A DNA stretch of 64,000 nt from Alteromonadaceae bacterium 2753L.S.0a.02. GTDB lineage: Bacteria > Pseudomonadota > Gammaproteobacteria > Pseudomonadales > Cellvibrionaceae. The notes under the pieces were generated by a model, which did not search any database, had not been told where the DNA came from, and saw only the letters and a program-made list of their open reading frames with translations. The stretch spans positions 1,699,001 through 1,763,000 of the forward strand of contig VISH01000002.1 in NCBI GenBank assembly GCA_007827375.1, written 5' to 3'. Every line of letters starts with the position of its first letter. Positions within the stretch are counted from its first letter, which is position 1. Positions 7,745-16,294 of the stretch are shown here, one piece after another. A program made the position numbers and the translations under genes.

Positions 7745-8787
7745 GGAGTCTGTTGTATCCAATTTAGTTTGTCATCAAGCTGGTGCGATTTCTGTAAATT
7801 TTCCAATGCATACAAACGAGTTAATTGCGTTTTTAGCTTACAAAGCGTTTCTGGCGGCTGATCCTTTAGCCGATGTGCAATATTTAAAATGCTTTGGTCG
7901 AGTGTTATACGTGGTTGGTGATTTGGCGCTAACTTACTAAACAGAGAAAAGTCAACTTTGTAAGAGCGCTTGTCGGGAGATGCTTCGGGGTTCGTTTCGG
8001 TCTTTATGTTTCCCAGAGTAACGCTTACACGCTCTGCTATTTCGACGACTTGATAATTACGATCGTTACTTCCAATATTAATGGCCAACCATGGCTGGGG
8101 AAGCTCGCTAGTGGTTATCGCCCATTCAATCGCCCGAGACATATCTTCAACATCAATAAGAGGGCGCCAGGGCGAGCCGTCGCTGAGGATCTTTATTTTG
8201 TTATCGGCGAGTGCCGTAGCGACAAAATCATTCAATACCAAATCTAGTCTCAATCCCGGTGAATCACCGCAAGCGGTTGAAAAACGCAAGCAAACAGCTG
8301 TGAAGTTGTCGTCGCACAATTCTGCAAGCGCTTTTTCCATGGCTACCTTGCTACGAGCATAGGCAGTGAGGGGATTCAAAGCGTCTTTTTCGCTTCTTGG
8401 ACTATCGCTGGCACATCCGTAAATGCTACAGCTCGAGGCGAATACAAAGCGTTTTACGCCTAATTGTTTTGCTGCATGAGCGAGTCGAATACCGGCGCGT
8501 TGGTTGATGTCTTCGGTAACCCTTTGATAGCGATTTCCCATGGGGTCGTTGGAGATGGCTGCAAGATGTACAACGGTATCGATACCTTTTAAGAGTCGTA
8601 CATCCAGATCGCGTATATCGCCAAAATACTGCTGATACCAGGGGCTATACTTGGTCTCCGTTTTAAGGCTGTGAAGGAAATAGCCTGTATCAAGCCCGTA
8701 AAGCTTGGCGGCGGGATAGTTGGTATTTAAGTGTCGACCTAACACGGGGCCGACGTAGCCACAGTTACCAGTTACTAATATTTTCAC
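7720..8787 (-). CDS. NAD-dependent sugar-nucleotide epimerase/dehydratase (extended SDR)
   Basis: 355 aa. ILVTGNCGYVGPVL (3-16) is a slightly unusual Rossmann motif with GNCGYVG in place of GATGFIG. FASSCSIYG (about 116-124) and YARSK (about 142-146) give the Ser and Tyr-Lys of the active site. RPLIDVEDMSRAI (about 208-220) is the usual substrate-domain motif. It is not a recognisable CDP-glucose 4,6-dehydratase (RfbG), which has a GFKGSWL-type N-terminus. Its place between the cytidylyltransferase and the RmlC-like gene suggests it does the dehydration or an early epimerisation. It overlaps the upstream gene by 23 bp and the next by 25 bp or more. Confidence 0.82.
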   Translation of the reverse strand: MKILVTGNCGYVGPVLGRHLNTNYPAAKLYGLDTGYFLHSLKTETKYSPWYQQYFGDIRDLDVRLLKGIDTVVHLAAISNDPMGNRYQRVTEDINQRAGIRLAHAAKQLGVKRFVFASSCSIYGCASDSPRSEKDALNPLTAYARSKVAMEKALAELCDDNFTAVCLRFSTACGDSPGLRLDLVLNDFVATALADNKIKILSDGSPWRPLIDVEDMSRAIEWAITTSELPQPWLAINIGSNDRNYQVVEIAERVSVTLGNIKTETNPEASPDKRSYKVDFSLFSKLAPNHQPRITLDQSILNIAHRLKDQPPETLCKLKTQLTRLYALENLQKSHQLDDKLNWIQQTPCTVARQN

Positions 8788-9580
8788 CGAATTCTACCTT
8801 CCAATTTTCTTGCGCATCCCAGACTTTCCAAGGGGCGGTTTGCTCCCACATTTTTTCCAGCTGCATTTTGTCGCGAAGGGTGTCCATCGCCTGCCAGAAA
8901 CCGTGGTGTTTGTATGCGGCCAGCTCATTGCGTGATGCTAATGTCGTTAAGGGTTTATCTTCCCAACTGCAACTGTCATTATCGATCAGAGATATCACCT
9001 CTGGTTGCAGCACGAAAAAGCCGCCGTTAATCCAGGCGTTGTCGCCTGCTGGTTTTTCTTTAAAATGTTTAACAGTGTCGTTAGATATGTGCAGTGCTCC
9101 GTAGCGACCGGGTGGTTGAATCGCGGTTACAGTAGCGAGTTTCTTTGATTTTTCGTGAAACTTGACAAGTTCCCTGATATCAATACTGGCGACACCATCG
9201 CCATAAGTAAAACAGAAGGGTTCGTCGTCGAGATACTCTCGTACACGTTTTAAGCGACCACCGGTTAGAGTATGTTCACCGGTATCTACTAAGGTGACTT
9301 TCCATGGTTCAACATGCTTATGATGAACTGCCATATTGTTGTTCGACATATCGAAAGTGACATCAGACATATGCAGGAAATAATTGGCAAAATATTCCTT
9401 GATAACATAGCCTTTGTAGCCACAGCAAATAATAAAATCATTAATACCGTAGTGGCTGTATATTTTCATGATATGCCATAAAATCGGTTTGCCACCGATA
9501 CTGATCATCGGTTTCGGTTTTAAATGGGACTCTTCAGAAATTCGGGTACCAAGACCGCCTGCCAGTATTACTGCTTTCAT
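8765..9580 (-). CDS. rfbF: Glucose-1-phosphate cytidylyltransferase
   Basis: 271 aa. It makes CDP-glucose from CTP and glucose 1-phosphate, the entry to CDP-deoxysugars. The N-terminus MKAVILAGGLGTRISEES is the nucleotidyltransferase signature, followed by KPKPMISIGGKPILWHIMK, both highly typical of RfbF; FICCGYKGY and CFTYGDGVA also match. ATG 9580 overlaps the upstream stop as ATGA; an open frame extends 20 codons further but would run deep into the previous gene. The usual partner rfbG (CDP-glucose 4,6-dehydratase) is not in the window, so the SDR next door or a distant gene must act next. Confidence 0.9.
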   Translation of the reverse strand: MKAVILAGGLGTRISEESHLKPKPMISIGGKPILWHIMKIYSHYGINDFIICCGYKGYVIKEYFANYFLHMSDVTFDMSNNNMAVHHKHVEPWKVTLVDTGEHTLTGGRLKRVREYLDDEPFCFTYGDGVASIDIRELVKFHEKSKKLATVTAIQPPGRYGALHISNDTVKHFKEKPAGDNAWINGGFFVLQPEVISLIDNDSCSWEDKPLTTLASRNELAAYKHHGFWQAMDTLRDKMQLEKMWEQTAPWKVWDAQENWKVEFGENISNW

Positions 9581-10617
9581 GATGAATGCTCCAATATAGG
9601 GCCCAATTTTCGAAACACGATCCTTAGCCACCAGAACCACAAACGAATTTGTTTAATGGGATTTAAGTTGCACCACATAAAGCCAAAGATATCCTGTAAT
9701 TCTCGGCCAACGCTACCGCCCATTACCAATGTTTGGTAAGTGTCGTGTAAACAGATCTTGCTGTAAGCCTCGTCACTCATGTGAAATCGTGCCAAGCGTC
9801 CGCCTAGGAGCTTTTGAGTTTCCAGATAATCGTTGTAGATGAAATTCTGTATGATGAAAGGGTTCTTTATCTTAACTAGAGATACAAAGCCTTCAGTCTT
9901 ATTTTTCTTGCCGGTTACAAAATAATCTAGGTCTTTGCCTTTATTAATTCGCATTGCGAGACCATTACTGGCCGCTGAAGTCACGCGACTGAGTGGTGTG
10001 CTGCTGTAGCAAACAGAATCGGCAAAGTTGAGTTGCGCGAATGCCGCGACAATATCAGGTGAATGATGGTTAAAAAAGTTTCCAGATGGGAAGCTCGCCG
10101 TTATCTTATTCATTAACGACCGACTTATGCAAGAGTTAATAATACGCGGCAGCAGGTCCCAGACGTTGGGCCTTCCATTCACATAATCATCGAGAATTAC
10201 AGTCGATGCGCGCGGCGAAACAACAGCGCAAGCCTGTGGTGTGTGTTGACTAATATCCACTTTCCAAACAACAACGTCGGCATTATCGCGATTGATGGTG
10301 GCCTCGATGTTTTTAAGTGCGTCTGGATAGAACGCTATTTTATCTTCAAGTACTGTGAAGTACTTGCCAAGGGTTTGACGTCGGCCGAACTCCCAGTTTT
10401 CAACCATATTAAGGTTGCCAGTACGAAAGTATCGAATACGAGGGTCATCGTAATTTTTCACAACACTTGCAGTGGCAGTGCTATCGTCGTTATCGACAAT
10501 AACCAACTCGAAATCGGTGAAACTTTGTGCCAAAGCACTCTCGATGGCGGTGGCTACAATAGCAGCGCGATTCTTGGTGGGAAGCAAAAGTGAAAAGTAG
10601 GGTTGTTCGGTGTTCAT
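9577..10617 (-). CDS. GT2 family glycosyltransferase
   Basis: 346 aa from ATG 10617. The GT-A start FSLLLPTKNRAAIVATAIES (about 8-27) is followed by FELVIVDNDDS (about 35-45), the nucleotide-sugar-binding beta-strand. GKYFTVLEDKIAFYPDAL (about 82-99) carries LED in place of the usual DDD/DxD. A GTG at 10647 would extend it by 10 codons into the previous gene; ATG 10617 has AAGGGA 12 bp upstream. It ends with an ATGA overlap with rfbF. It probably adds one residue of the flagellin glycan chain; donor and acceptor cannot be read from sequence. Confidence 0.85.
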   Translation of the reverse strand: MNTEQPYFSLLLPTKNRAAIVATAIESALAQSFTDFELVIVDNDDSTATASVVKNYDDPRIRYFRTGNLNMVENWEFGRRQTLGKYFTVLEDKIAFYPDALKNIEATINRDNADVVVWKVDISQHTPQACAVVSPRASTVILDDYVNGRPNVWDLLPRIINSCISRSLMNKITASFPSGNFFNHHSPDIVAAFAQLNFADSVCYSSTPLSRVTSAASNGLAMRINKGKDLDYFVTGKKNKTEGFVSLVKIKNPFIIQNFIYNDYLETQKLLGGRLARFHMSDEAYSKICLHDTYQTLVMGGSVGRELQDIFGFMWCNLNPIKQIRLWFWWLRIVFRKLGPILEHSS

Positions 10618-10633
10618 GATAATTTTTCGTCCC

Positions 10634-11728
10634 TTACAGATAAGCACGGCGCAATGGTACGCGGGTAATATGTTGCGGGTAATTATTTAGGTTGTTTTCT
10701 GCATCTAAATAATCGGGCTTTAATGACAATGCATACCTGAGGTGTTCTTGATAATCGTGCGATAAATGAAAACAACATACCGCCAGATTGTTGAAACACT
10801 CGGGTGTTGCTTCAATGTTAAGTGCGGCAATAAATTTTTTAGATGCATCAAAAAAAAGTTGTGATTGAGCAAGCGCGACTCCTTCCATGAACAGCGCTAG
10901 CCAATGTTCACAGGGGGATTTTGTTGAATATTGCTCTTTTGCAATCTTCGCTAATTGTTTCCAGTCCCCAATGTTAGCTAGAAAGTACAACTTTATTCGC
11001 CAGATATCGGAGCAGGGTAGTGCACTACTTTCGAGATGCTTTTCAAGTCGTTGATAACCGATTGATGAAAGAATTTGATGTTGGTGTTGGTATTGGTTTA
11101 CGGTACTGTTTGATACGCTATGTGGATAGATGTATTGGCGGTAGCTCGTTGAACCTGTTAGCTTTATTCGGAATCCTGATAGGAGTGCACGCAATAAGAA
11201 ATCGTAGTCTTCGGCGTGGCGCAGGTCGCCGTAACCGAGCTCTCTTATCCGAGCAACATTTGCTAATGGTACGCCGATGCCCCTTAGCTGATTTCGAGCA
11301 AATTGCCTGTCCAGACCAGAGTGTGTTTTCAGGGCTTCATCTATTTCAGAGTTTCGGAGGAACTCACCAGTGGTACCACAGAAAAGCTCCATATTGTCGT
11401 AGACGATGTCGTAGCCTTTTTGTAGCCATGGCAATAAATCAGTAATCCGATTCGGTAAAAAGCAATCATCACTGTCCAGCCAGGCAGCATATTGAGTGGT
11501 GCAGTGTTCCAGGCAGGTCTGCCTTGCACTGCCGATGCCTTTATTTATAGCATGATTGATGAGCCGTATATTAGCGTGCCGGAACTGTTTAACGACAGTC
11601 GATGTGTGATCAGTTGAACCATCGTTTACAACAATAATTTCATCCACTTGCCGATAGCATGATGCCAAAGCGCGAGCAATAGTTTTCTCGGCGTTATAAG
11701 CGGGGATCAAGGCGCTCACATTATTCAT
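10634..11728 (-). CDS. GT2 family glycosyltransferase with helical C-terminal region
   Basis: 364 aa. It begins VSALIPAYNAEKTIARALAS, then VDEIIVVNDGSTDHT and YAAWLDSDDCFLPNRI; DSDD is the metal-binding DxD of inverting GT2 enzymes. The last 120 residues contain helical pairs such as ALSLKPDYLDAENNL that look like TPR units. The start is set by a TAATG overlap with the previous gene at 11728-11730; an open frame 22 codons longer runs into that gene. Two GT2 genes next to each other fit a glycan of at least two to three residues, with the first sugar added by the Maf protein. Confidence 0.87.
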   Translation of the reverse strand: MNNVSALIPAYNAEKTIARALASCYRQVDEIIVVNDGSTDHTSTVVKQFRHANIRLINHAINKGIGSARQTCLEHCTTQYAAWLDSDDCFLPNRITDLLPWLQKGYDIVYDNMELFCGTTGEFLRNSEIDEALKTHSGLDRQFARNQLRGIGVPLANVARIRELGYGDLRHAEDYDFLLRALLSGFRIKLTGSTSYRQYIYPHSVSNSTVNQYQHQHQILSSIGYQRLEKHLESSALPCSDIWRIKLYFLANIGDWKQLAKIAKEQYSTKSPCEHWLALFMEGVALAQSQLFFDASKKFIAALNIEATPECFNNLAVCCFHLSHDYQEHLRYALSLKPDYLDAENNLNNYPQHITRVPLRRAYL

Positions 11729-12912
11729 TATGCTGGCCTTGATATCGAGGCGATAGAACAAGTCGAAGCGCCGACATCTGCGATTGTCTGCCACCGTTTG
11801 GCATCGTGCGATCGGGCTGCGGCCTCAAACATAAAGAGCCCCTGCGCGGCGTGCTGTAAACCATAAACATAAGGTGAACTATCGCCACTGACGCAAGTGT
11901 GGTGTATATCACGATATAAGTTCGCAAATGCCTCGATAAAACCGGCAGGGTGGCCAGGTTTCATACGGTTGTAGCGCAATTCATTGGCGACGTTTACACA
12001 ACCACCGCGGTCGATAATTTCTTTACGGCCGTTTTGATGGCTAACTACAAGTTCTTCCGGACGAATCTGCAACCATTCCGCACTCGCTTTTTCTCCATAG
12101 ACTCGCAACTTCATACCGTTGCGATTGCCCAATGCCGATTTAGTAAACCACACGCTGCCCTTCATGCCATCGGCGTATTTAAGCCATAGTGATGCAGTGT
12201 CGATAATACTGTGATATGGCGAGTAGGCCGAAAAATCCGCCATGACGGCCTCAGGTTCCTGCTGTAATAGAAAATATGCAAGATGATGTAGATGCATACC
12301 CAGGTCGTGGCACACCATGGGTATACGCGTTGATTGTAGACGCCATGATTGTGGAGGTGCAGAACGCCCAGCAATCATAGGTGGTCGAACGAAGCCTTCT
12401 TGTGGCATTTCGAATTGGAACTGCTTGATGTTACCTAGTTCGCCCTGCTCGATGAGTGTACGAAGTTCTCTTACCAGAGGGTAACCACTGTAGTTATAAG
12501 TGACCGCAAGATAATGTTTATTTGCGTCGAACACGCTTGTTAAAGTTTCCAGTTCCTCGATACTGGTAACCAGCGATTTTTCGCATATCACCGGAATATT
12601 GTATTGCAACAGCTTTTGTACAGCTTCCGCATGCTGAGGAGTTGGAAGTAGCACCGCAACAGCATCGAGCTTGTCTTTTTCACGTAAAATCAGTTCCCGC
12701 CAATCACTGTAGGTTCTGTTCGCGGGAACTCCCCATTGCTGTGCGGTTGCTTTATTGGTATTTTCGTCACGACTAAACGCACCGGCTGAAAGCTGCCAGA
12801 AACCATCCATGCATGCTGCGCCGTAGTGTACCTGACCCACTGCCGAAGACAGCCCACCACCGATAAAAGCAATTTTGAGGGGTTTTTTAGTGCTGTGGTT
12901 GCTCATACTCAT
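11728..12912 (-). CDS. Gfo/Idh/MocA family sugar oxidoreductase
   Basis: 394 aa from ATG 12912, which overlaps the upstream stop as ATGA. KIAFIGGGLSSAVGQVHYGA (about 13-32) is the NAD(P)-binding start, with a longer glycine loop than usual. LDAVAVLLPTPQHAEAV and VICEKSLVTSIEELETL (EKS in place of the common EKP) give the catalytic Lys region. Family members oxidise or reduce sugar nucleotides and sugars. In P. aeruginosa a-type flagellin islands a Gfo/Idh gene is also present. The substrate is not evident. Confidence 0.85.
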   Translation of the reverse strand: MSMSNHSTKKPLKIAFIGGGLSSAVGQVHYGAACMDGFWQLSAGAFSRDENTNKATAQQWGVPANRTYSDWRELILREKDKLDAVAVLLPTPQHAEAVQKLLQYNIPVICEKSLVTSIEELETLTSVFDANKHYLAVTYNYSGYPLVRELRTLIEQGELGNIKQFQFEMPQEGFVRPPMIAGRSAPPQSWRLQSTRIPMVCHDLGMHLHHLAYFLLQQEPEAVMADFSAYSPYHSIIDTASLWLKYADGMKGSVWFTKSALGNRNGMKLRVYGEKASAEWLQIRPEELVVSHQNGRKEIIDRGGCVNVANELRYNRMKPGHPAGFIEAFANLYRDIHHTCVSGDSSPYVYGLQHAAQGLFMFEAAARSHDAKRWQTIADVGASTCSIASISRPA

Positions 12913-14531
12913 CCTGCGGTACTCCTCAACGGCGCACAAGCCAGGTAATTGAATCGTTCCGATGAGGCCATGGGGAAGAATTTTTCTATGGCCTCGTGTT
13001 CCAAGCTGTTCTGGGATACCATCGTAAATCCGTGCATACTGTTTAATAAGTTTACGTATTTGTTTTCTTTATTAATTATAGCCAGCCAAATCGCATCGGG
13101 ATGATGTTTGCGGCAGTGTTGTAATTGCCACTCAAGCGCGAGAGCACTAAGTTCCAATCCGCAATCGTTGTTGGCAATAAACCAACCTCCAATCAAATAT
13201 TGTTGTCCCTTTTCAATCTTTAGCTGATGCCAGATATACAGCATTGCTGCGCCGTTTTTTCGCAGAACATAGCAATGACGATCGTTGTTAAACCACCAGT
13301 TATAGTGCTCGATTCGGGAAATGTGCTGACGTACTGTCATACGGTCGCGATTTTCCGGAAGATTTCGAGCATCCAGGTAGTGATTAATGTCAGTGTCCTG
13401 TACTTTGGCGACGGTAATTCCAGGTTGCAGCGTTTCAAAAAAATACTCGCGTACTAGGCATGTCGATTTGTGATGGCTTTTTTTCTTGTTTAATAAGGGT
13501 TGTTCCAGTAGTGCGGATGCGACACGTTTAGCTCCTAAACCGTCTATTTTTATTGTGGTTGTTTTGCAGAGCGCAATAAAGCGTTTGTAATGTGATTTCG
13601 CCGTTTTCACCAGTTGTTTAATACCGTCAATATTTTGTAACTCGTGAAACGGTATATGCAAGTAGTGACCCAGCTCTTCAAGTTCGATAGTCACGGTGTT
13701 TTGGTTATTGCTAATGGCAAATGTAAGCGCCGGTAATTCACAGGCGTTTAACTCATAGAGCGCAGTACCCGCTGCACCGATAAATAAATGTGCGCATTGG
13801 TAATGGTTGCATAAGCTGTTGCTGTTTCGAATTACGCTTAAGTGATCGTGTTGCAGTTGCAGAGCATCGAGATACTGCGTGTTAACACTCATTGCTCCGG
13901 CAATTACCCGAATTTCAAAGTCTTGTGGGGGAAGCTCAAGTAGCTTGGTTATTATGGGGTGGAGTAAGGTGAAATCCCCACCACCTCCAAGTGAAACCAT
14001 AATGACGAACCTGTCGTGAGTACTGGGGCGCCTATTGATGGTGTTCCTGTATTCCGCGCCCAGTAAGCAAAATTGCGGTCCTAATAATTTTCGGCAGTGT
14101 TTTGGCAGAATGGCTTCATAGCGGTCTAGCATTTTGCTATTGCGGTAATCAAGTAAAACATCGCAGTAATGTATTCGATTGGCGAGATCATCTATAGCTA
14201 TCACGCGCTGTGCCGTTTTTGCAACAGAAGTTTCCCACTCCACGTCCAATCGATAGTCATCAACAATAACCCAGTCATGTCTACCGATATACTTACAACA
14301 GTGCTCGGCATCGATCCGCTGCGATTGATAGTTGTCTTCAGGATACAGGGACTGCACATGAGAGTTACCCAACCACGCTTGGTATTGAGGTAAGCATTGA
14401 TCAATTAGGAAAGCTGTCTCGATGTCGTGTTCGTTCAGAGCTTGTGCCATGTGGCTACAGCGAACCAGATGGCCCATACCTAATTGGCTGCCAGCAGAGA
14501 TACGAAACCAAACACGCTTCGGGTTAGCCAT
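12909..14531 (-). CDS. pseG: PseG-type UDP-sugar hydrolase fused to a GNAT acyltransferase (possible PseG-PseH)
   Basis: 540 aa. The first 340 residues are PseG-like: RVWFRISAGSQLGMGHLVRC (about 6-25) matches the glycine-rich start, with WVIVDDYRLDVEWE and VMVSLGGGGDF further on. PseG removes UDP from UDP-2,4-diacetamido-2,4,6-trideoxy-L-altrose before PseI acts. From about 370 the sequence changes to a GNAT-like domain (PGITVAKVQDTDINHYLDAR, then IEHYNWWFNND, and GGWFIANNDCG), resembling PseH N-acetyltransferases. No separate pseH is visible, so the fusion would complete the pathway. ATG 14531 overlaps the ligase stop by 8 bp; a longer frame of 69 extra codons has no homologous content. The GNAT assignment is moderate, the PseG assignment strong. 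Confidence 0.85.
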   Translation of the reverse strand: MANPKRVWFRISAGSQLGMGHLVRCSHMAQALNEHDIETAFLIDQCLPQYQAWLGNSHVQSLYPEDNYQSQRIDAEHCCKYIGRHDWVIVDDYRLDVEWETSVAKTAQRVIAIDDLANRIHYCDVLLDYRNSKMLDRYEAILPKHCRKLLGPQFCLLGAEYRNTINRRPSTHDRFVIMVSLGGGGDFTLLHPIITKLLELPPQDFEIRVIAGAMSVNTQYLDALQLQHDHLSVIRNSNSLCNHYQCAHLFIGAAGTALYELNACELPALTFAISNNQNTVTIELEELGHYLHIPFHELQNIDGIKQLVKTAKSHYKRFIALCKTTTIKIDGLGAKRVASALLEQPLLNKKKSHHKSTCLVREYFFETLQPGITVAKVQDTDINHYLDARNLPENRDRMTVRQHISRIEHYNWWFNNDRHCYVLRKNGAAMLYIWHQLKIEKGQQYLIGGWFIANNDCGLELSALALEWQLQHCRKHHPDAIWLAIINKENKYVNLLNSMHGFTMVSQNSLEHEAIEKFFPMASSERFNYLACAPLRSTAG

Positions 14532-16047
14532 GTGCTTCACCAGCATCGGAGTAGTGACAGTAAGTTTTGCGTAAAATCTCCTTATCGGGTTTTCCGCTGC
14601 TGGTGAGCGGCACTGCGTCGACAAATACAAAGTATCGCGGTTGTTGAAAACCTGCGAGTGTCTCGTTAAGAGAGAGACGCAAACCCTGTAAGTAGCCAGA
14701 ATCGGGTACTGTGTCGTTTTCGGCAACACAAACTGCAAGTACCGCCTCGCCTAAATATTCGTGCATGGTGGCGATAACGCAACATTCTTTTATACCAGGA
14801 AAAGCGTTAATTTCTTTTTCAATATCTGAAGGTACAACGTTAATACCACCGGTTATGATAATGTCTTTCTTACGGCTTACAAAATACAAGTAGCCATGTT
14901 CGTCTAAATAACCCAAATCTCCGGTAAGAAAATAACCTTCGTGGTAACTCTGGGAAGTGAGTTGGTCTTCATTAAGGTAACCATTAAATTGTAAGGGAGT
15001 TTCGACAGCAATCTCTCCGGTATGGTTCGCCATTAGCGACTGATGCTTATCGTTTAGAATTAAAATTTTAACTCCTGGAAGAGGAGACCCCACAGAATCC
15101 GGTTTATGGTGTGCTTGCAATGGCGTAAGATTTGTCGCTGTTGCGATTTCCGTCGCACCGTACATTTCGTGAAACTCGCAGCCGAGATTTTCCATCAAGC
15201 TGTGCTTGAGGGTTTTGTTGATCGCTGTAGATGACGATACCAAGCATCTCAATGAATTTAGATCGCTATCCCTTTTAATCAGGTCACGCTCTAAAGCCTG
15301 TAGATGGGAGGCGACTGCAATGGTAAATGTGACTTTGTGTTGCCTGACTGAAGTTAGCCAGGCATTAGCCGAAAAATGCTCCAATAATACGAGCGTTGCA
15401 CCGTGTAGTAGAGGTAAAAATACCAGGCGTTGTCCCAGTGAGTGATAGAAGGGTGAAGCACATAAAATAACATCGTTATTGGTTATTGAGTAACAGTCTG
15501 CAGCTTGCTTACTACGCTGTAATTTACTGCGTTGTGACAAAACTATTGGTTTCGGTTTACCTGTCGAACCCGAAGATGAGGTGACTAAATAGGGTCGGGA
15601 AATATCTTGCTGGATTTCTTGGATTGTTGCCACTTGTTCCCCAAGTAGTTCTTCTGAACACAGGCAGGGAAGGGAAGTTGTTAGCTTGTGCCAGAACTTC
15701 ACGCCCGCTTGAGTAGTTATTACCAGCTGTGCTTGGGTAGCTTCAATCTGAGTGAGCAATTGCGGTTTTCGAAGCGCGGGATTCAGAGGAATGAGTATTT
15801 TTCCCAATTGTGCTACTGCTAAAGCCACTACAACCGCATCGCTACAATTATTAAGGTGTAAAGCAATGCGATCAACTTTGGAATATTCTTTTCCTAGCGT
15901 ACTGGCAACGTGGTCAACCCGATTTATCAACTCTCGGTATGAGAATCTTTGCGCACCGCAAATAAGCGCGATTCTATCAGGAAATGCTGTCGCACTGTTT
16001 TTAAGCCCGGCATAAATACCCCTTTTGTAATCGACTTCAAACAACAT
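14524..16047 (-). CDS. AMP-dependent acyl-activating ligase (acyl-CoA/acyl-ACP synthetase family)
   Basis: 507 aa. The motifs of class I adenylate-forming enzymes are present in order: VTSSSGSTGKPKPIVLSQRS (about 152-171, P-loop), MYGATEIATATNL (about 292-304), FLTGDLGYLDEHGYLYFVSR (about 370-389), and near the end the catalytic Lys in SSGKPDKEILRK. It starts inside the ACP gene (11-bp overlap), so the simplest reading is that it activates a carboxylic acid as acyl-AMP and loads it on that ACP. Placed between pseI and the pseG-GNAT fusion, it likely supplies an acyl group to the amino groups of pseudaminic acid or another sugar. The acid is unknown. Confidence 0.88.
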   Translation of the reverse strand: MLFEVDYKRGIYAGLKNSATAFPDRIALICGAQRFSYRELINRVDHVASTLGKEYSKVDRIALHLNNCSDAVVVALAVAQLGKILIPLNPALRKPQLLTQIEATQAQLVITTQAGVKFWHKLTTSLPCLCSEELLGEQVATIQEIQQDISRPYLVTSSSGSTGKPKPIVLSQRSKLQRSKQAADCYSITNNDVILCASPFYHSLGQRLVFLPLLHGATLVLLEHFSANAWLTSVRQHKVTFTIAVASHLQALERDLIKRDSDLNSLRCLVSSSTAINKTLKHSLMENLGCEFHEMYGATEIATATNLTPLQAHHKPDSVGSPLPGVKILILNDKHQSLMANHTGEIAVETPLQFNGYLNEDQLTSQSYHEGYFLTGDLGYLDEHGYLYFVSRKKDIIITGGINVVPSDIEKEINAFPGIKECCVIATMHEYLGEAVLAVCVAENDTVPDSGYLQGLRLSLNETLAGFQQPRYFVFVDAVPLTSSGKPDKEILRKTYCHYSDAGEAHG

Positions 16048-16294
16048 CGGTGCGCCTTTTGTTGCTAATCAGATACTCCACTAAGTTACCAAGGCGATTA
16101 AATCCTTGAGATGAAAATTCATGGGGCTTAATGTGTGTACCGTATTTATTGTTGATAACCAGAAGAAACGACAGAGCTTCAAATGAATCGATAACACCAC
16201 TGCTGATGAGATCGAAATTCTGCCAATTATCTGCAGTGAGTGCCGCGCCGCGTTCAACAAGATATTCTGTTATGAAAGTTTCAATCGAATTCAT
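16037..16294 (-). CDS. Acyl carrier protein
   Basis: 85 aa. The phosphopantetheine site is SGVIDSFEALSFL (about 31-43) with Ser in the D-S-F motif, preceded by the acidic helix of ACPs. ATG 16294 overlaps the pseI stop (ATGA) and its end overlaps the AMP ligase start by 11 bp. It differs from housekeeping AcpP (motif GADSLDTVEL), so it is a dedicated carrier. ACP plus ligase genes also occur in P. aeruginosa a-type and some P. syringae flagellin-glycan islands, where acylated amino sugars are known. Confidence 0.87.
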   Translation of the reverse strand: MNSIETFITEYLVERGAALTADNWQNFDLISSGVIDSFEALSFLLVINNKYGTHIKPHEFSSQGFNRLGNLVEYLISNKRRTDVV

